Below are positions 1-7,415 of a DNA stretch of 12,670 nt, in pieces. Both the position numbers and the translations under genes were made by a program. Source of the DNA: Clostridiales bacterium UBA3705 (GTDB taxonomy: Bacteria > Bacillota_A > Clostridia > Oscillospirales > Oscillospiraceae). How positions within the stretch are numbered: position 1 is the stretch's first letter; each line of letters starts with the position of its first letter. The stretch spans positions 1 through 12,670 of the forward strand of contig DFIE01000098.1 in the NCBI GenBank assembly GCA_002372735.1, written 5' to 3'. The notes beneath the pieces are model-generated. The model ran no database searches. It worked only from the letters and a program-made list of their open reading frames with translations, and was not told where the DNA came from.

Positions 1-1012
1 CGGTGTTGGGGCCGGTGATGATGAGGGTGTCAAAATCGCCGCCCAGGCGGACGGAGATGGGCACCACGGTCTTGGGATCGATCAGCGGGTGGCGGGCCTG
101 CTTGAGCTCCAGGCTGCCGTCCTCCCGAATCTCGGGGGCGGTGGCGTCCATGCGGAAGGAGAGCTTGGCCCGGGCAAAGATTACGTCCAGGTCCACCAAA
201 AGGGTGTAGTCCTGGCCGATGCTGTCCTTGAAGCCGGCAGCCTCGGCGGAGAGCTCCGCCAGAATCCGCTCAATCTCCTTCTGCTCCCGCAGCAGCAGCT
301 CCCGCAGGGCGTTGTTGGCGTTGACAGAGGACATGGGCTCCACAAAGAAGGTGGAACCGGAGGAGCTGACGTCATGGATCAGACCGGGGATCTCGTTTTT
401 AAACTCCGCCTTCACCGGCACCACATACCGGTCCTGCCGCAGGGTGATAATGGGGTCACGGAGGAACTTGGAATAGGCCGGGCTGGAAATCAGCTTTTGC
501 AGGCTCTCTTTGATTTTGGCGGACTGCACCCGCATATGCCGCCGGATATCCGCGAGCTCCGGGCTGGCGCTGTCGGCAATCTCCTCGGGGGAGAGAATGG
601 AGCCGGTGATCCGGTCCTCCAGATAGCGGTTGGGGGTCAGGGCGGCAAACATCCAGTCCAGCACGGTGTTGGCGCAGGCGCCGTCATAATACTCCTTGGC
701 CAGACGGGCGCAGCGGAGCACCCCGGCAATGCGCAGCAGCTCTGTGGCGTTGAGACTGCCCCCCCGGTCGGCCCGGTCCAGGCTGGGACGGATGTCCCGC
801 ACCTCTTGAAAGGCGGGGCTGGACCGCAGGGAGATCAACCGGCAGGCCGCGGAGGTCTGCTCCTGCAGGTCCAGGATGTCCTGCCGGTCGGTCAGAGGCT
901 GCAGGGCCAGGCAGCGAGCCTTGGCGTCCTCACTGACGGCGCAGTCGGCAAGCTTGGCCAGAACCTGGTCCAGCTCCAGCTTGCGGAGGGATTTTTCATA
1001 TAGCTCTGTCAT
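1..1012 (-). CDS. mutS2: Endonuclease MutS2, N-terminal part (cut by window edge)
   Basis: MutS2 is a MutS-family ATPase of Bacillota, known to limit homologous recombination and, in Bacillus, to act on collided ribosomes. About 337 residues are visible. The first residues are MTELYEKSLRKLELDQVLAK, the usual MutS2 opening (a full protein is near 790 residues). Further in are DRYVVPVKAEFKNEIPGLIH followed by DVSSSGSTFFVEP, and then LKQARHPLID just before the ATPase domain. The frame leaves the window inside the Walker A loop (ITGPNTG, bases 1 to about 22), so the rest of the ATPase, the KOW region and the Smr nuclease domain cannot be judged. The ATG at 1010-1012 is preceded by GAGGT that overlaps the recO stop codon; the gap to recO is 11 bp, so the two are probably translationally coupled. 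Family assignment is secure. Confidence 0.95.
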   Translation of the reverse strand, partial: MTELYEKSLRKLELDQVLAKLADCAVSEDAKARCLALQPLTDRQDILDLQEQTSAACRLISLRSSPAFQEVRDIRPSLDRADRGGSLNATELLRIAGVLRCARLAKEYYDGACANTVLDWMFAALTPNRYLEDRITGSILSPEEIADSASPELADIRRHMRVQSAKIKESLQKLISSPAYSKFLRDPIITLRQDRYVVPVKAEFKNEIPGLIHDVSSSGSTFFVEPMSSVNANNALRELLLREQKEIERILAELSAEAAGFKDSIGQDYTLLVDLDVIFARAKLSFRMDATAPEIREDGSLELKQARHPLIDPKTVVPISVRLGGDFDTLIITGPNT

Positions 1013-1023
1013 ATGTAAGTACC

Positions 1024-1764
1024 TCAGAGAAACAGGGATTTGTAGAAGTCCAGGGTGGAGAAATGGTGCTCCAGCTGGGTGGTGAGATAGGTCTCGGTGA
1101 GCTGGGAGAGCCGCTCCAGCGTCTGCTGCCCCAGGGTGAAGGAGAACAGCTTGGAGGCCGGACACGAGACAATATACCGCATGGCGGCCAGCGCCCCGGG
1201 GGGCACCGGCATGTGAAGTCCCGCCGCAGCCGGCTGACAGCCGGCGCAGTACAGCACGCCCTGGCTGACGTCCAGCCGGTCCGGCTGGGCCGCCCCGCAC
1301 AGGGCGCAGCCCTGCAGATCCGGGGCAAAGCCCGCCAGACAGGCCAGGCGCAGCTCAAAGGCTGCCTTCACCAGCACCTGGGGTCTGCCCAGGGCAGACA
1401 GTGCATACAGGGCGTTGAGCAGCAGGCTGAGCAGCTCCGGCGTGGGCACATCCGCCTGGGCCACCAGGGCCGCCGCCTGAGAAAAATAGGTGCCCAGGCT
1501 GAGCAGCTCAATGTCCTCCCGCAGGGGGCGGAACTGCTCCAGGGGCTGGGCCTCGTTGACGGTCAGCTTGCCCCGGTAGTCAAACAGGGTGAACTCCCCG
1601 TAGCACAGCAGCTGGCAGGCGGATTTCAGCTCTGACCGGCTGCGGCGGACCCCCCTGGCCCGGACCGTGAGCAGGCCCCGGTCCTTGGTGAGCAGATCCA
1701 GGAGCTTGTCTGCGTCGTTGTATTCCACCTCGCGCAGGACAATGCCTTCGGTTTTCATGTACAT
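1024..1764 (-). CDS. recO: DNA repair protein RecO
   Basis: RecO is a recombination mediator that loads RecA on SSB-coated single-stranded DNA with RecR and anneals strands (RecFOR pathway). The 246 residues match the usual length. The N-terminal OB fold starts MKTEGIVLREVEYNDADKLL and includes TVRARGVRRSRS, typical of the family. A four-cysteine zinc site follows at C153, C156, C173 and C176 (CALC and CAGC). The chosen ATG at 1764 has AGGGGA about 6 nt upstream; a second ATG two codons later is possible but less well spaced. It lies between yqzL and mutS2, as in other Bacillota (era-yqzL-recO). Nothing odd is seen. Confidence 0.95.
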   Translation of the reverse strand: MYMKTEGIVLREVEYNDADKLLDLLTKDRGLLTVRARGVRRSRSELKSACQLLCYGEFTLFDYRGKLTVNEAQPLEQFRPLREDIELLSLGTYFSQAAALVAQADVPTPELLSLLLNALYALSALGRPQVLVKAAFELRLACLAGFAPDLQGCALCGAAQPDRLDVSQGVLYCAGCQPAAAGLHMPVPPGALAAMRYIVSCPASKLFSFTLGQQTLERLSQLTETYLTTQLEHHFSTLDFYKSLFL

Positions 1765-1797
1765 AAGCGCTCCCCTGCCGCAGGCCGCCCCCGGCCT

Positions 1798-1923
1798 TCA
1801 GGCGCGGGGGCAGGACGTCCGGTCTTCCGGCCGGGGCGTCTGGGTGCGGCACTCTTGCTTGTATTGCAGATAGATCTCCGGCGCGCCGGTGCGGACGAAT
1901 AAGGTCCAAAGGGGCTGTTCCAC
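1798..1923 (-). CDS. yqzL: YqzL-family small protein
   Basis: A 41-residue protein starting at GTG (1921-1923), with AGGAGG 7 nt upstream. The N-terminal half, MEQPLWTLFVRTGAPEIYLQ then YKQ, follows the pattern of Bacillus YqzL: an aromatic start, xxFxxTGxxxxYLxYK, then a variable tail. The position is the strongest support: yqzL lies between era and recO in Bacillus, and this gene does the same. Its function is unknown. The last 20 residues (after YKQECRTQ) are rich in Pro, Arg and Thr and look unstructured. It stops 33 bp before recO. Recognition rests on the motif plus synteny; coding is supported by the consensus Shine-Dalgarno and by the gap it fills. Confidence 0.8.
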   Translation of the reverse strand: MEQPLWTLFVRTGAPEIYLQYKQECRTQTPRPEDRTSCPRA

Positions 1924-2001
1924 GGCAATCCCTCCTGTTCGGGCCGGGGGCTCCGGCCTGGGATTAGCCTGTGCAGCAGGCGGCGGAATATACCGGAAAA
2001 A

Positions 2002-2898
2002 TCAACCGTCGTTCCGGTAGCCGAAGTTGCGGATCATGAAATCGCTGTCACGCCAGTTCTCCTTGACCTTGATCCAGGTTTGGAGATAGACCTTGGTGCC
2101 CATAAAGCGCTCGCAGTCGGCTCTGGCCTGGGTGCTGATCTTTTTCAGCATCTGGCCGCCCTTGCCGATGATGATGCCCTTATGGCTGGCCTTTTCGCAG
2201 TAGATGGTGGCCTCAACGTCCACAATGCCGTTGTCCCGCTCGGAAAAACGGGTGATCTCCACCGCGGTGCCGTGGGGGATTTCCTTGTCCAGGTTCCAGA
2301 GCATCTTCTCCCGGATGATTTCTGCAATCACCTGGCGCTCGGGCTGGTCAGAGGTCATGTCCTCGGGGAAGAACCAGGGGCTCTCCGCTGCGTAGGACTC
2401 GCAGGTCTGCAGCAGATCCTCCACCCCCTCCCGGGTTTTGGCGGAGATGGGGATGACGGCGTCAAAGGCAAAGGCCTCGCTGTACTTGGCGATTACCGCC
2501 AGCAGCTGCTCTTTGTCCTCTACGGTGTCGATTTTGTTGATTACCAGCACCGCCGGCACCCCGCGCTGGGTAAACTGCTCCAGCAGCGCCTGCTCCTGGG
2601 GCCCCAGGTTGGCGATGGGCTCTACCAGCAGCAGGGCCAGGTCCACGTCGGCCACCGACTGCTCCACCACGCTGACCATGTAGTCTCCCAGCTTGGTGCG
2701 GGGCTTGTGGAAGCCCGGGGTGTCCATAAAGACCAGCTGGGTGTCGCCGCGGCTGAGAATACCGCAGATTCGGTTGCGGGTGGTTTGGGGTTTATTGGAA
2801 ACGATGGCCACCTTCTCCCCCACGATGGTATTGGTCAGGGTGGACTTGCCCACGTTGGGCCGGCCGCAGATGGCGATCATGGCTGATTTGGTGTTCAT
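2002..2898 (-). CDS. era: GTPase Era
   Basis: Era is an essential GTPase that binds the 3' end of 16S rRNA and assists 30S maturation. The 298 residues are full length. GTPase motifs: G1 GRPNVGKS (12-19), G2 TT at 39-40 (PQTTRNR), G3 DTPG (59-62), G4 NKID (121-124) and G5 SAK (152-154). The C-terminal KH domain has SHKGIIIGKGGQMLKKI around residues 238-254, with the GKGG loop at 245-248. ATG at 2898 follows AAGGAG with normal spacing. It starts 17 bp after the ybeY stop, so it belongs to the same transcript as ybeY, a functional neighbour in 16S rRNA maturation. All key residues are present. Confidence 0.98.
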   Translation of the reverse strand: MNTKSAMIAICGRPNVGKSTLTNTIVGEKVAIVSNKPQTTRNRICGILSRGDTQLVFMDTPGFHKPRTKLGDYMVSVVEQSVADVDLALLLVEPIANLGPQEQALLEQFTQRGVPAVLVINKIDTVEDKEQLLAVIAKYSEAFAFDAVIPISAKTREGVEDLLQTCESYAAESPWFFPEDMTSDQPERQVIAEIIREKMLWNLDKEIPHGTAVEITRFSERDNGIVDVEATIYCEKASHKGIIIGKGGQMLKKISTQARADCERFMGTKVYLQTWIKVKENWRDSDFMIRNFGYRNDG

Positions 2899-2915
2899 AG
2901 TGTTCTCCTTTGTCT

Positions 2916-3413
2916 TTACCGCTGCAGGTCAATCATAGCGCAGATGGCCTCCTCCCGGGCGCGCATCTGCTTTTTCATCTCACCCTCGTCCACATGGTCA
3001 TAGCCCAGCAGGTGCAGTATGGAGTGGATGGTGAGATAGCCCAGCTCCCGCTTGGTGCTGTGGCCGAATTCCTTGGCCTGGGCATCCGCCTTCTCATAAG
3101 AGATGGCCATGTCCCCCAGGGGCAGCAGGCCGGTTTCGGGGTCAATATAGTCGTCAAGCTTCTCCGGCAGGCGGCCGGGTTCAAACTGAAAGGCCGGAAA
3201 GCTCAGCACGTCGGTCTCCCGGTCAATGTTCCGGTAGGCCTTGTTCAGCGCCCGGATGGTCTGGTTGTCCGCCACCAGGATGTTGATTTCACAGGGCACC
3301 GGCACATGCTCGGCCTCCAGGGTGGCCAGAACACACTTGCGGATGTGCATCATCAGCGGCAGCCGCCGGATGCCCTTTTCCACATGGAAGGAAATCACCA
3401 GATTGTGCTTCAT
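2916..3413 (-). CDS. ybeY: Endoribonuclease YbeY (16S rRNA maturation factor)
   Basis: YbeY is a metal-dependent endoribonuclease implicated in 16S rRNA 3' end processing and ribosome quality control. In the 165 residues the zinc motif HSILHLLGYDH is complete, with H130, H134 and H140. The upstream conserved block YRNIDRETDVLSFPAF (60-75) and LGDMAIS (99-105) are also present. The ATG at 3411-3413 overlaps the phoH stop by 4 bp (ATGA), and AGAGAGG lies just upstream, so translation is likely coupled to phoH. The phoH-ybeY pairing is widely conserved. In Bacillus yqfF, dgkA and cdd lie in this part of the operon; here none does. Confidence 0.97.
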   Translation of the reverse strand: MKHNLVISFHVEKGIRRLPLMMHIRKCVLATLEAEHVPVPCEINILVADNQTIRALNKAYRNIDRETDVLSFPAFQFEPGRLPEKLDDYIDPETGLLPLGDMAISYEKADAQAKEFGHSTKRELGYLTIHSILHLLGYDHVDEGEMKKQMRAREEAICAMIDLQR

Positions 3414-4423
3414 GTTGTGCCTCTCTTTCGGTAGTACTTCACCGGCTTCTTTTCCGGCTGGGATTTGGCGTTTTCATATTTGTCATAGGCGGCCACAATG
3501 CTCTGCACCAGGGCGTGGCGAACCACGTCAGAGGCGGACAGCCGGCAGATGGCAATGTCAGGGATGTTCTCCAGCACCTTCAGGGCCTCTTTCAAGCCGG
3601 AGGTCTTGTCGGCGGGCAGATCGATCTGGGTCACGTCGCCGGTGATGACGATCTTGGAGCCAAAGCCCAGACGGGTGAGGAACATTTTCATCTGCTCCCG
3701 GGTGGTGTTCTGTGCCTCGTCCAGAATGATAAAGCTGTCGTCCAGGGTCCGGCCGCGCATATAGGCCAGGGGGGCTACCTCAATATTGCCCCGTTCCAGA
3801 TACTTCTGGTAGGTCTCGGGGCCCAGCATATCGAACAGGGCGTCGTACAGGGGCCGCAGATAAGGGTCCACCTTATTTTGCAGGTCTCCGGGCAAAAAGC
3901 CCAGGCGCTCGCCGGCCTCCACCGCAGGCCGGGTGAGAATGATGCGGTTGACGGTCTTCTCCCGGAAGGCCGCCACCGCGGCCGCCACAGCCAGATACGT
4001 CTTGCCGGTGCCCGCCGGGCCCACCCCGATGGTAATGGTGTTTTTCAGAATTGCCTTCATGTAGCGCTGCTGGCCCAGGGTCTTGGCCTTGATGGGCTTG
4101 CCCTTGGCTGTGATGCAGACCACGTCCTTGGCCATCTCCCCGATCTGCTCCTCATTGCCGGAGCGCACCAGGTCAATCAGGTAGCGCACCTTCTGCTCGT
4201 CGATGGGCTCACCCTTGGCGGCCAGGGTGAGCAGACCCTCAATGGCCTTGCCCGCCCTCTCGGCGGCCTCGGGCTCACCGGAGACCTTCAGCTCGGTGCC
4301 GCGGTTGGTAACGTGGACGTCAAAGGTCTGCTCGATGCGCTTGATGTTCTCATCAAAGGAGCCGAAGACGCTGATGATCTGTTCAATTCGTTCCGCGTTG
4401 ATCAGTTTTTCCAATGGTATCAT
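3410..4423 (-). CDS. phoH: PhoH-family ATPase/RNA helicase-like protein (YbeZ type)
   Basis: Cytoplasmic P-loop ATPase of the PhoH/YbeZ family, functionally tied to YbeY and rRNA metabolism. With the ATG at 4423 it has 337 residues. An N-terminal domain (about 1-110) resembles the KH-like region of PhoH proteins ([14 protein letters not shown]). The ATPase part has Walker A GPAGTGKT (135-142), TRPAVEAGE (164-172) and Walker B IILDEAQN (232-239). The start is uncertain. ATG 4423 ([15 protein letters not shown]) sits directly against GGAGAGG; a TTG at 4414 has better spacing to that site (9 nt); a TTG at 4459 has AGGAG about 5 nt upstream and would give 349 residues. Any choice overlaps the end of yqfD (41 nt for ATG 4423), implying coupled translation. 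Confidence 0.93.
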   Translation of the reverse strand: MIPLEKLINAERIEQIISVFGSFDENIKRIEQTFDVHVTNRGTELKVSGEPEAAERAGKAIEGLLTLAAKGEPIDEQKVRYLIDLVRSGNEEQIGEMAKDVVCITAKGKPIKAKTLGQQRYMKAILKNTITIGVGPAGTGKTYLAVAAAVAAFREKTVNRIILTRPAVEAGERLGFLPGDLQNKVDPYLRPLYDALFDMLGPETYQKYLERGNIEVAPLAYMRGRTLDDSFIILDEAQNTTREQMKMFLTRLGFGSKIVITGDVTQIDLPADKTSGLKEALKVLENIPDIAICRLSASDVVRHALVQSIVAAYDKYENAKSQPEKKPVKYYRKRGTT

Positions 4424-5597
4424 CCTCTCCGAAAGGTGCTGCGGGCCGGGTGCGGGCAATCATCTCCTCGCAGAATATTTCCCCGGTCAGCCGGTAGCAC
4501 CCGTCTTGTTGTTGAAGATCCCAGCGTTCCGAGAGAATCTCCCCTGCCACCAGCGTCTGGGTGACGGTTTGCCTGGCAAATTCAGAGAGCATTTCCTTTG
4601 CCAGGGACGCAGGCAGCGGCGCCTGGGTACAGGTGTACGGGCGCAGGGTGGTGATCTCCAGGGCCAGGGGCAGCACATAGCCCCCAGGCAGACTGAGATT
4701 TCTTCTTTCTGTTATTCTATCACATCCGGGGGCCAAAATGCTACTGTTTGAAAAGAAATTTATTCTTTTTCTGCCCAGAATCAGCGCGTATCGGTGCTTC
4801 TCCGGTCCGGCCGGGGTCTTTTGCCCCCAGGTCGCAGGGATGACCAGACAGACGGGATAGCGGGTACGGGCATAGATCTCCCCCAGAGACCGGGTGGCCT
4901 GGGTGCAGAGCTCCCAGTCGGCATAGCCGGAAACCAGCAGCTGCCCGGCATCTACTGCATCGCCTGGCTCCACCACGGGGAAGCCGTTGTACACGTCCAC
5001 CCGGGTGATTACCCCGGGGCGGGAGGCGATCAGATCTGTCACGGTGCGGCGGTCCACCGGCGATTTGGCGGGCTCCCGCTCCGCTGTCAGCACCCGGGCA
5101 ATGACGCCGTCCCGGTTCACCGCCAGCCAGCGCAGCTCCGGCAGGCGGACCAGCATCCGGTTTTTCAGCTGTTGGATTTCAATCTCCGGCCCCCAGGCGC
5201 CGAAGCCTACCCCCTCCTCCTCCAGGGCCCGGAGAATCTGTGCCTGCGGGACGGTCCCGCAGCCCTCCACGGTGACTACCCAGACAAAATTCTGCAAAAA
5301 CAATGCCCCGACCACCGCCAGCACCAGCCCTGCCAGCAGCACAGGGCGGCGGCGCAGGCCGTAGTACCGGGCCCGGAAGCCATGCGGCCGGCCTGGACGC
5401 AGGGTACACATGGCCCCGGCCAGAACCTGCTGTGCCCGCTTCAGATCCCGGGGATACAGCTTCAGGGTGCAGTGGAGCTCGTCGGTTCGCACAGGGTCCC
5501 AAAAGGGAATGTCGGCACGGGTCAGCCGGTCCAGGCCCGCCTCCGGGCTGGCGCCGGTGAGCTCTGCTCCGACCCAGCCCCGCAGAAAGCGCATCAT
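4383..5597 (-). CDS. yqfD: Sporulation protein YqfD
   Basis: YqfD is a membrane protein expressed in the mother cell under sigma E in Bacillus; a homologue of the stage IV protein group, with unknown biochemistry. The 404 residues show a cytoplasmic N-terminal domain (about 1-80), one clear membrane span (about 85-108, after a GLRRRP positive cluster) ending in FVWVVTVEGCGTV, which matches the conserved FVWxxxVxG of the family, and a long extracytoplasmic C-terminal part. ATG ATG at 5595-5597 and 5592-5594 follows GGAGGG; the first overlaps the yqfC stop by 4 bp (ATGA). The C-terminus (about 385-404, acidic then basic) overlaps the phoH start. The family call is secure; the molecular role is not known. 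Confidence 0.9.
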   Translation of the reverse strand: MMRFLRGWVGAELTGASPEAGLDRLTRADIPFWDPVRTDELHCTLKLYPRDLKRAQQVLAGAMCTLRPGRPHGFRARYYGLRRRPVLLAGLVLAVVGALFLQNFVWVVTVEGCGTVPQAQILRALEEEGVGFGAWGPEIEIQQLKNRMLVRLPELRWLAVNRDGVIARVLTAEREPAKSPVDRRTVTDLIASRPGVITRVDVYNGFPVVEPGDAVDAGQLLVSGYADWELCTQATRSLGEIYARTRYPVCLVIPATWGQKTPAGPEKHRYALILGRKRINFFSNSSILAPGCDRITERRNLSLPGGYVLPLALEITTLRPYTCTQAPLPASLAKEMLSEFARQTVTQTLVAGEILSERWDLQQQDGCYRLTGEIFCEEMIARTRPAAPFGEDDTIGKTDQRGTN

Positions 5598-5878
5598 GGT
5601 CTCTGCCCTCCAAGCTCCACCCGGTCCAGGCAGCCCAGAACGCAGATCCGCTCCCGGTTGATCTGTCCCAGGCGCAGATCAGACCCGAACAGGCGGACAG
5701 TCCCCCGGGACGTTGCCACCCGCACCTCGGTATCAGACAGCAGGCAAAGCCCCCTGTGGCGGATGACCACCGCCTCCTGCCGGCCCTTAAGCTCCACCAC
5801 CGGATCCCCGGTCATGATTTCCATGGGGATGTCCACCTGCCGCACCAGACGCCGCAAGGCCTTTTGCAAAGACCGCAA
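5594..5878 (-). CDS. yqfC: Sporulation protein YqfC (YabP/YqfC family)
   Basis: A small sporulation protein of the YabP/YqfC family, normally co-transcribed with yqfD under sigma E in the mother cell. From the preferred TTG start it has 94 residues, the usual size. The core pattern VDIPMEIMTGDPVVELKG, then LCLLSDTEVRV and GTVRLFGSDL, is characteristic of the family (GDPVVELxG; a LxIxGxxL strand near the end). A GTG at 5887 is in frame three codons earlier, but it lies inside the Shine-Dalgarno sequence, so the TTG at 5876-5878 is the better start. Its stop overlaps the yqfD start by 4 bp. It is the first gene of the long minus-strand run and is divergent from ylbJ/spoVV. Confidence 0.88.
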   Translation of the reverse strand: MRSLQKALRRLVRQVDIPMEIMTGDPVVELKGRQEAVVIRHRGLCLLSDTEVRVATSRGTVRLFGSDLRLGQINRERICVLGCLDRVELGGQRP

Positions 5879-5883
5879 GCTCC

Positions 5884-5891
5884 TCACCTCC
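5884..5891 (-). promoter_or_regulatory. Ribosome binding site that sets the yqfC start
   Basis: Read on the minus strand this is GGAGGTGA, a near-perfect anti-16S match. The GGAGG core ends 8 nt before the TTG at 5878. The alternative GTG (5885-5887) is part of the site itself and could not be used with it. Confidence 0.7.
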
Positions 5892-5911
5892 GTGTAAATT
5901 CTATGGAATTT

Positions 5912-5941
5912 CTATGCAAGCCTTGGCCCGGGCTTGCATAG
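5912..5941. repeat. Perfect inverted repeat between yqfC and ylbJ/spoVV
   Basis: Arms CTATGCAAGCC (5912-5922) and GGCTTGCATAG (5931-5941) are perfectly complementary over 11 bp with an 8-nt loop TTGGCCCG. On the plus strand six T follow at once (5942-5947), so in that direction it looks like an intrinsic terminator, yet no plus-strand gene ends here. It lies 34 bp upstream of the minus-strand yqfC start and 21 bp upstream of the plus-strand ylbJ start. It could be an operator for a dimeric regulator of both sporulation units, or a terminator blocking leftover plus-strand transcription. Next to it on the minus strand is CATAGAAT, similar to a sigma E -10 element, but no convincing -35 is placed with it. 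Confidence 0.6.
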
Positions 5942-5961
5942 TTTTTTGCGAGGTGATGGAA

Positions 5962-7011
5962 ATGAAACGGCACGTTCCGGCTCTGTCCGGCCCGGCGGCG
6001 GGGTTGCTCTTGCTGGCGTTGCTGCTGAGGGCACCGGACGCGGCGGCAGGGGCCAGGCAGGCCCTGGTGCAGTGCGGCGCCAGCCTGGTGCCCAGCCTGC
6101 TGCCCTGCTGCGTCGCAGCCAATTTGCTGCTCGGCGCGGCAAAACCTGCCCTGCCCCGCCCCGCGGCCCGGTGGCTGGGGCTGAGCCCTGTGGGGCTGGA
6201 GTGCCTGCTGGTGGGGGCGGTGAGCGGCTTTCCCCTGGGGGCCATGTATGCCGCTGCCCAATGTAAAAAGGGCCGTATGCAGCCCGGAGAGGCAGTGGTA
6301 ACAGCGGCCCTGGCCAACCAGGCGGGGCCGGCCTTTGTGCTGGGGGCGGTGGGACTGGGCGTCTTTGGGTCAGCCCGGACCGGGGCGGCTCTGTGGGCCG
6401 GGGTGCTGGTTTCGGCGGTGCTGTGCGCCAGACTGCTTGCCCCCGGCAGCGCAGCTGCGCCCCAGGCTGCCCCGCCGGCACAGGCGGCGGGGCGCAGTCT
6501 CCTCCGGGCCCTGCCCCAGGCAGTGGGCCAGGCCGGGGCAGCCATGGTGCGGCTGTGTGCCATGGTGGTGTTTTTCGGGGCGCTGCTGGGAGCGGCAACA
6601 CCCCTGCTGCCGACCGCGGGTACCCTGGCCCGGGCTGTTGCAGGGGGCTTGCTGGAGCTCAGCAGCGGCGTTTCCGCCCTGGGGGGTCTGTCCCGGCGCA
6701 TGGCCGCGGCGGCGGGGCTGCTTCTGCTGGGCTGGGGCGGGTGCTGCGTACACCTGCAGGCCCTGGGCCCCCTGGCAGAGGCCGGGCTCTCCTTTCGGGT
6801 CTATCTGGGCTGCAAGGGGCTGCAGGCCGCGGTGTGCGCCTTGCTGGCGGCGCCCCTGGGCCTGCCCCCGAGGCTTGCCTGGCCGGTGTGGGCGGGTGAG
6901 ATTTTTGTGCTGGGGGTTGTAATTCCGAAATTTAGGGGTGGAAAATCCGGGAATCTGTGTTATAATAGGCAAAAGAGTAATACAGTGGAGGTGCGCCATG
7001 CTGTTTCGTAA
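5962..7011 (+). CDS. ylbJ: Sporulation integral membrane protein YlbJ (SpoVV)
   Basis: YlbJ, renamed SpoVV in Bacillus, is a mother-cell membrane protein needed for dipicolinic acid to cross the outer forespore membrane; it carries a nucleoside-transporter gate-like fold. The 349 residues are mostly hydrophobic Ala/Leu/Gly segments, suggesting about eight membrane spans. Family landmarks: SLVPSLLPCCVAANLL (41-56), SGFPLGA (88-94), ANQAGPAFVLGAVG (118-131), ELSSGV (232-237) and GGCCVHLQ (259-266). ATG 5962 is preferred because GAGGTGA (5950-5956) lies about 6 nt upstream; the ATG at 5956 overlaps that site, and an upstream in-frame ATG at 5914 lies in the inverted repeat. The last 14 bp overlap the next gene. 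The C-terminal tail (from about 323) is polar and may be cytoplasmic. Confidence 0.88.
   Translation: MKRHVPALSGPAAGLLLLALLLRAPDAAAGARQALVQCGASLVPSLLPCCVAANLLLGAAKPALPRPAARWLGLSPVGLECLLVGAVSGFPLGAMYAAAQCKKGRMQPGEAVVTAALANQAGPAFVLGAVGLGVFGSARTGAALWAGVLVSAVLCARLLAPGSAAAPQAAPPAQAAGRSLLRALPQAVGQAGAAMVRLCAMVVFFGALLGAATPLLPTAGTLARAVAGGLLELSSGVSALGGLSRRMAAAAGLLLLGWGGCCVHLQALGPLAEAGLSFRVYLGCKGLQAAVCALLAAPLGLPPRLAWPVWAGEIFVLGVVIPKFRGGKSGNLCYNRQKSNTVEVRHAVS
6939..6966 (+). promoter_or_regulatory. Sigma-A-type promoter inside the end of ylbJ
   Basis: The -10 is a perfect TATAAT (6961-6966) preceded by TGT, an extended -10. A candidate -35 is TGGAAA (6939-6944, 4 of 6 to TTGACA) with a 16-bp spacer. Transcription would start near 6973, about 25 nt before the 69-residue gene, so that gene can be expressed outside sporulation, independently of ylbJ. 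Confidence 0.65.
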
Positions 7012-7207
7012 AAACGTCGCCAAATTTTGTGCCTACTGCGCCCATGCTGCCCAGGTGGAAAACGGACAGATGCTCTGCGCCAAGCGGGGCTTTGTCGCCA
7101 GCGACCAGAGCTGTTTCCGCTTCCGCTACGATCCTTTGAAGCGGACCCCCTCAAGACTGAACGCCAAGGATTTCTCTCAGTTTGACGACAAAGACTTTTC
7201 TCTGTAA
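6998..7207 (+). CDS. Conserved four-cysteine small protein, function unknown
   Basis: A 69-residue protein with ATG at 6998 and GGAGGT 6 nt upstream. Four cysteines are arranged CAYC (C11, C14), C27 and C39, a spacing compatible with a small zinc site. After the last Cys comes RFRYDPLKRTPSR, and the C-terminus is acidic and ends DDKDFSL. I recall similar small proteins with a YDPLKR block in Oscillospirales, but no named function. Its start overlaps the end of ylbJ by 14 bp, but it has its own strong promoter. It is followed by a 140-nt untranslated stretch and a terminator. It could be a rubredoxin- or zinc-ribbon-like accessory protein; sequence alone does not decide. Confidence 0.8.
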   Translation: MLFRKNVAKFCAYCAHAAQVENGQMLCAKRGFVASDQSCFRFRYDPLKRTPSRLNAKDFSQFDDKDFSL

Positions 7208-7348
7208 CGTTTTGCCTAAAACCGACAAATTTTTCACAAAACTTTCCCCAGTTGTTTACAATTTCGTCACGATTCCCTGCTAAAATTTCACCAGAAGGTA
7301 CACAGATTGTGTTCTTTTCTTTTTCCTCTCTCTTCATTCTTTCATTCA

Positions 7349-7392
7349 AAAACGCAGAAAACCACAGGGCTTCCTGTGGTTTTCTGCGTTTT
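7349..7392. terminator. Strong bidirectional intrinsic terminator
   Basis: Two 20-nt arms (7349-7368 and 7373-7392) are perfectly complementary around the loop GCTT. The stem begins AAAACGCAG and ends CTGCGTTTT, so a T run follows in either direction. It would end the 69-residue gene on the plus strand and spo0A on the minus strand. It lies 142 nt after the plus-strand stop and 124 nt past the spo0A stop. Upstream (7307-7347) is a nearly pure pyrimidine tract on the plus strand. Otherwise 7208-7348 shows no gene. Confidence 0.9.
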
Positions 7393-7415
7393 ATGCTAGA
7401 ATGCAATATCTGAAC

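Noticed and set aside
89..1003. Long plus-strand open frame of 304 codons
   Set aside because: It is the shadow of mutS2; the minus frame gives clear MutS2 motifs through its whole length.
1942..1958. GGCCGG hairpin just upstream of the yqzL ribosome site
   Set aside because: Six-bp GC stem is expected by chance in such DNA; no T run and no clear role.
5901..6701. Two long minus-strand open frames opposite ylbJ
   Set aside because: Low-complexity Pro/Ala/Arg translations typical of antisense to a GC-rich membrane protein gene.
7307..7347. Pyrimidine-rich tract, possible small RNA between 7208 and 7392
   Set aside because: No promoter found for a separate RNA; simply a biased 3' untranslated stretch of the 69-residue gene as far as can be seen.
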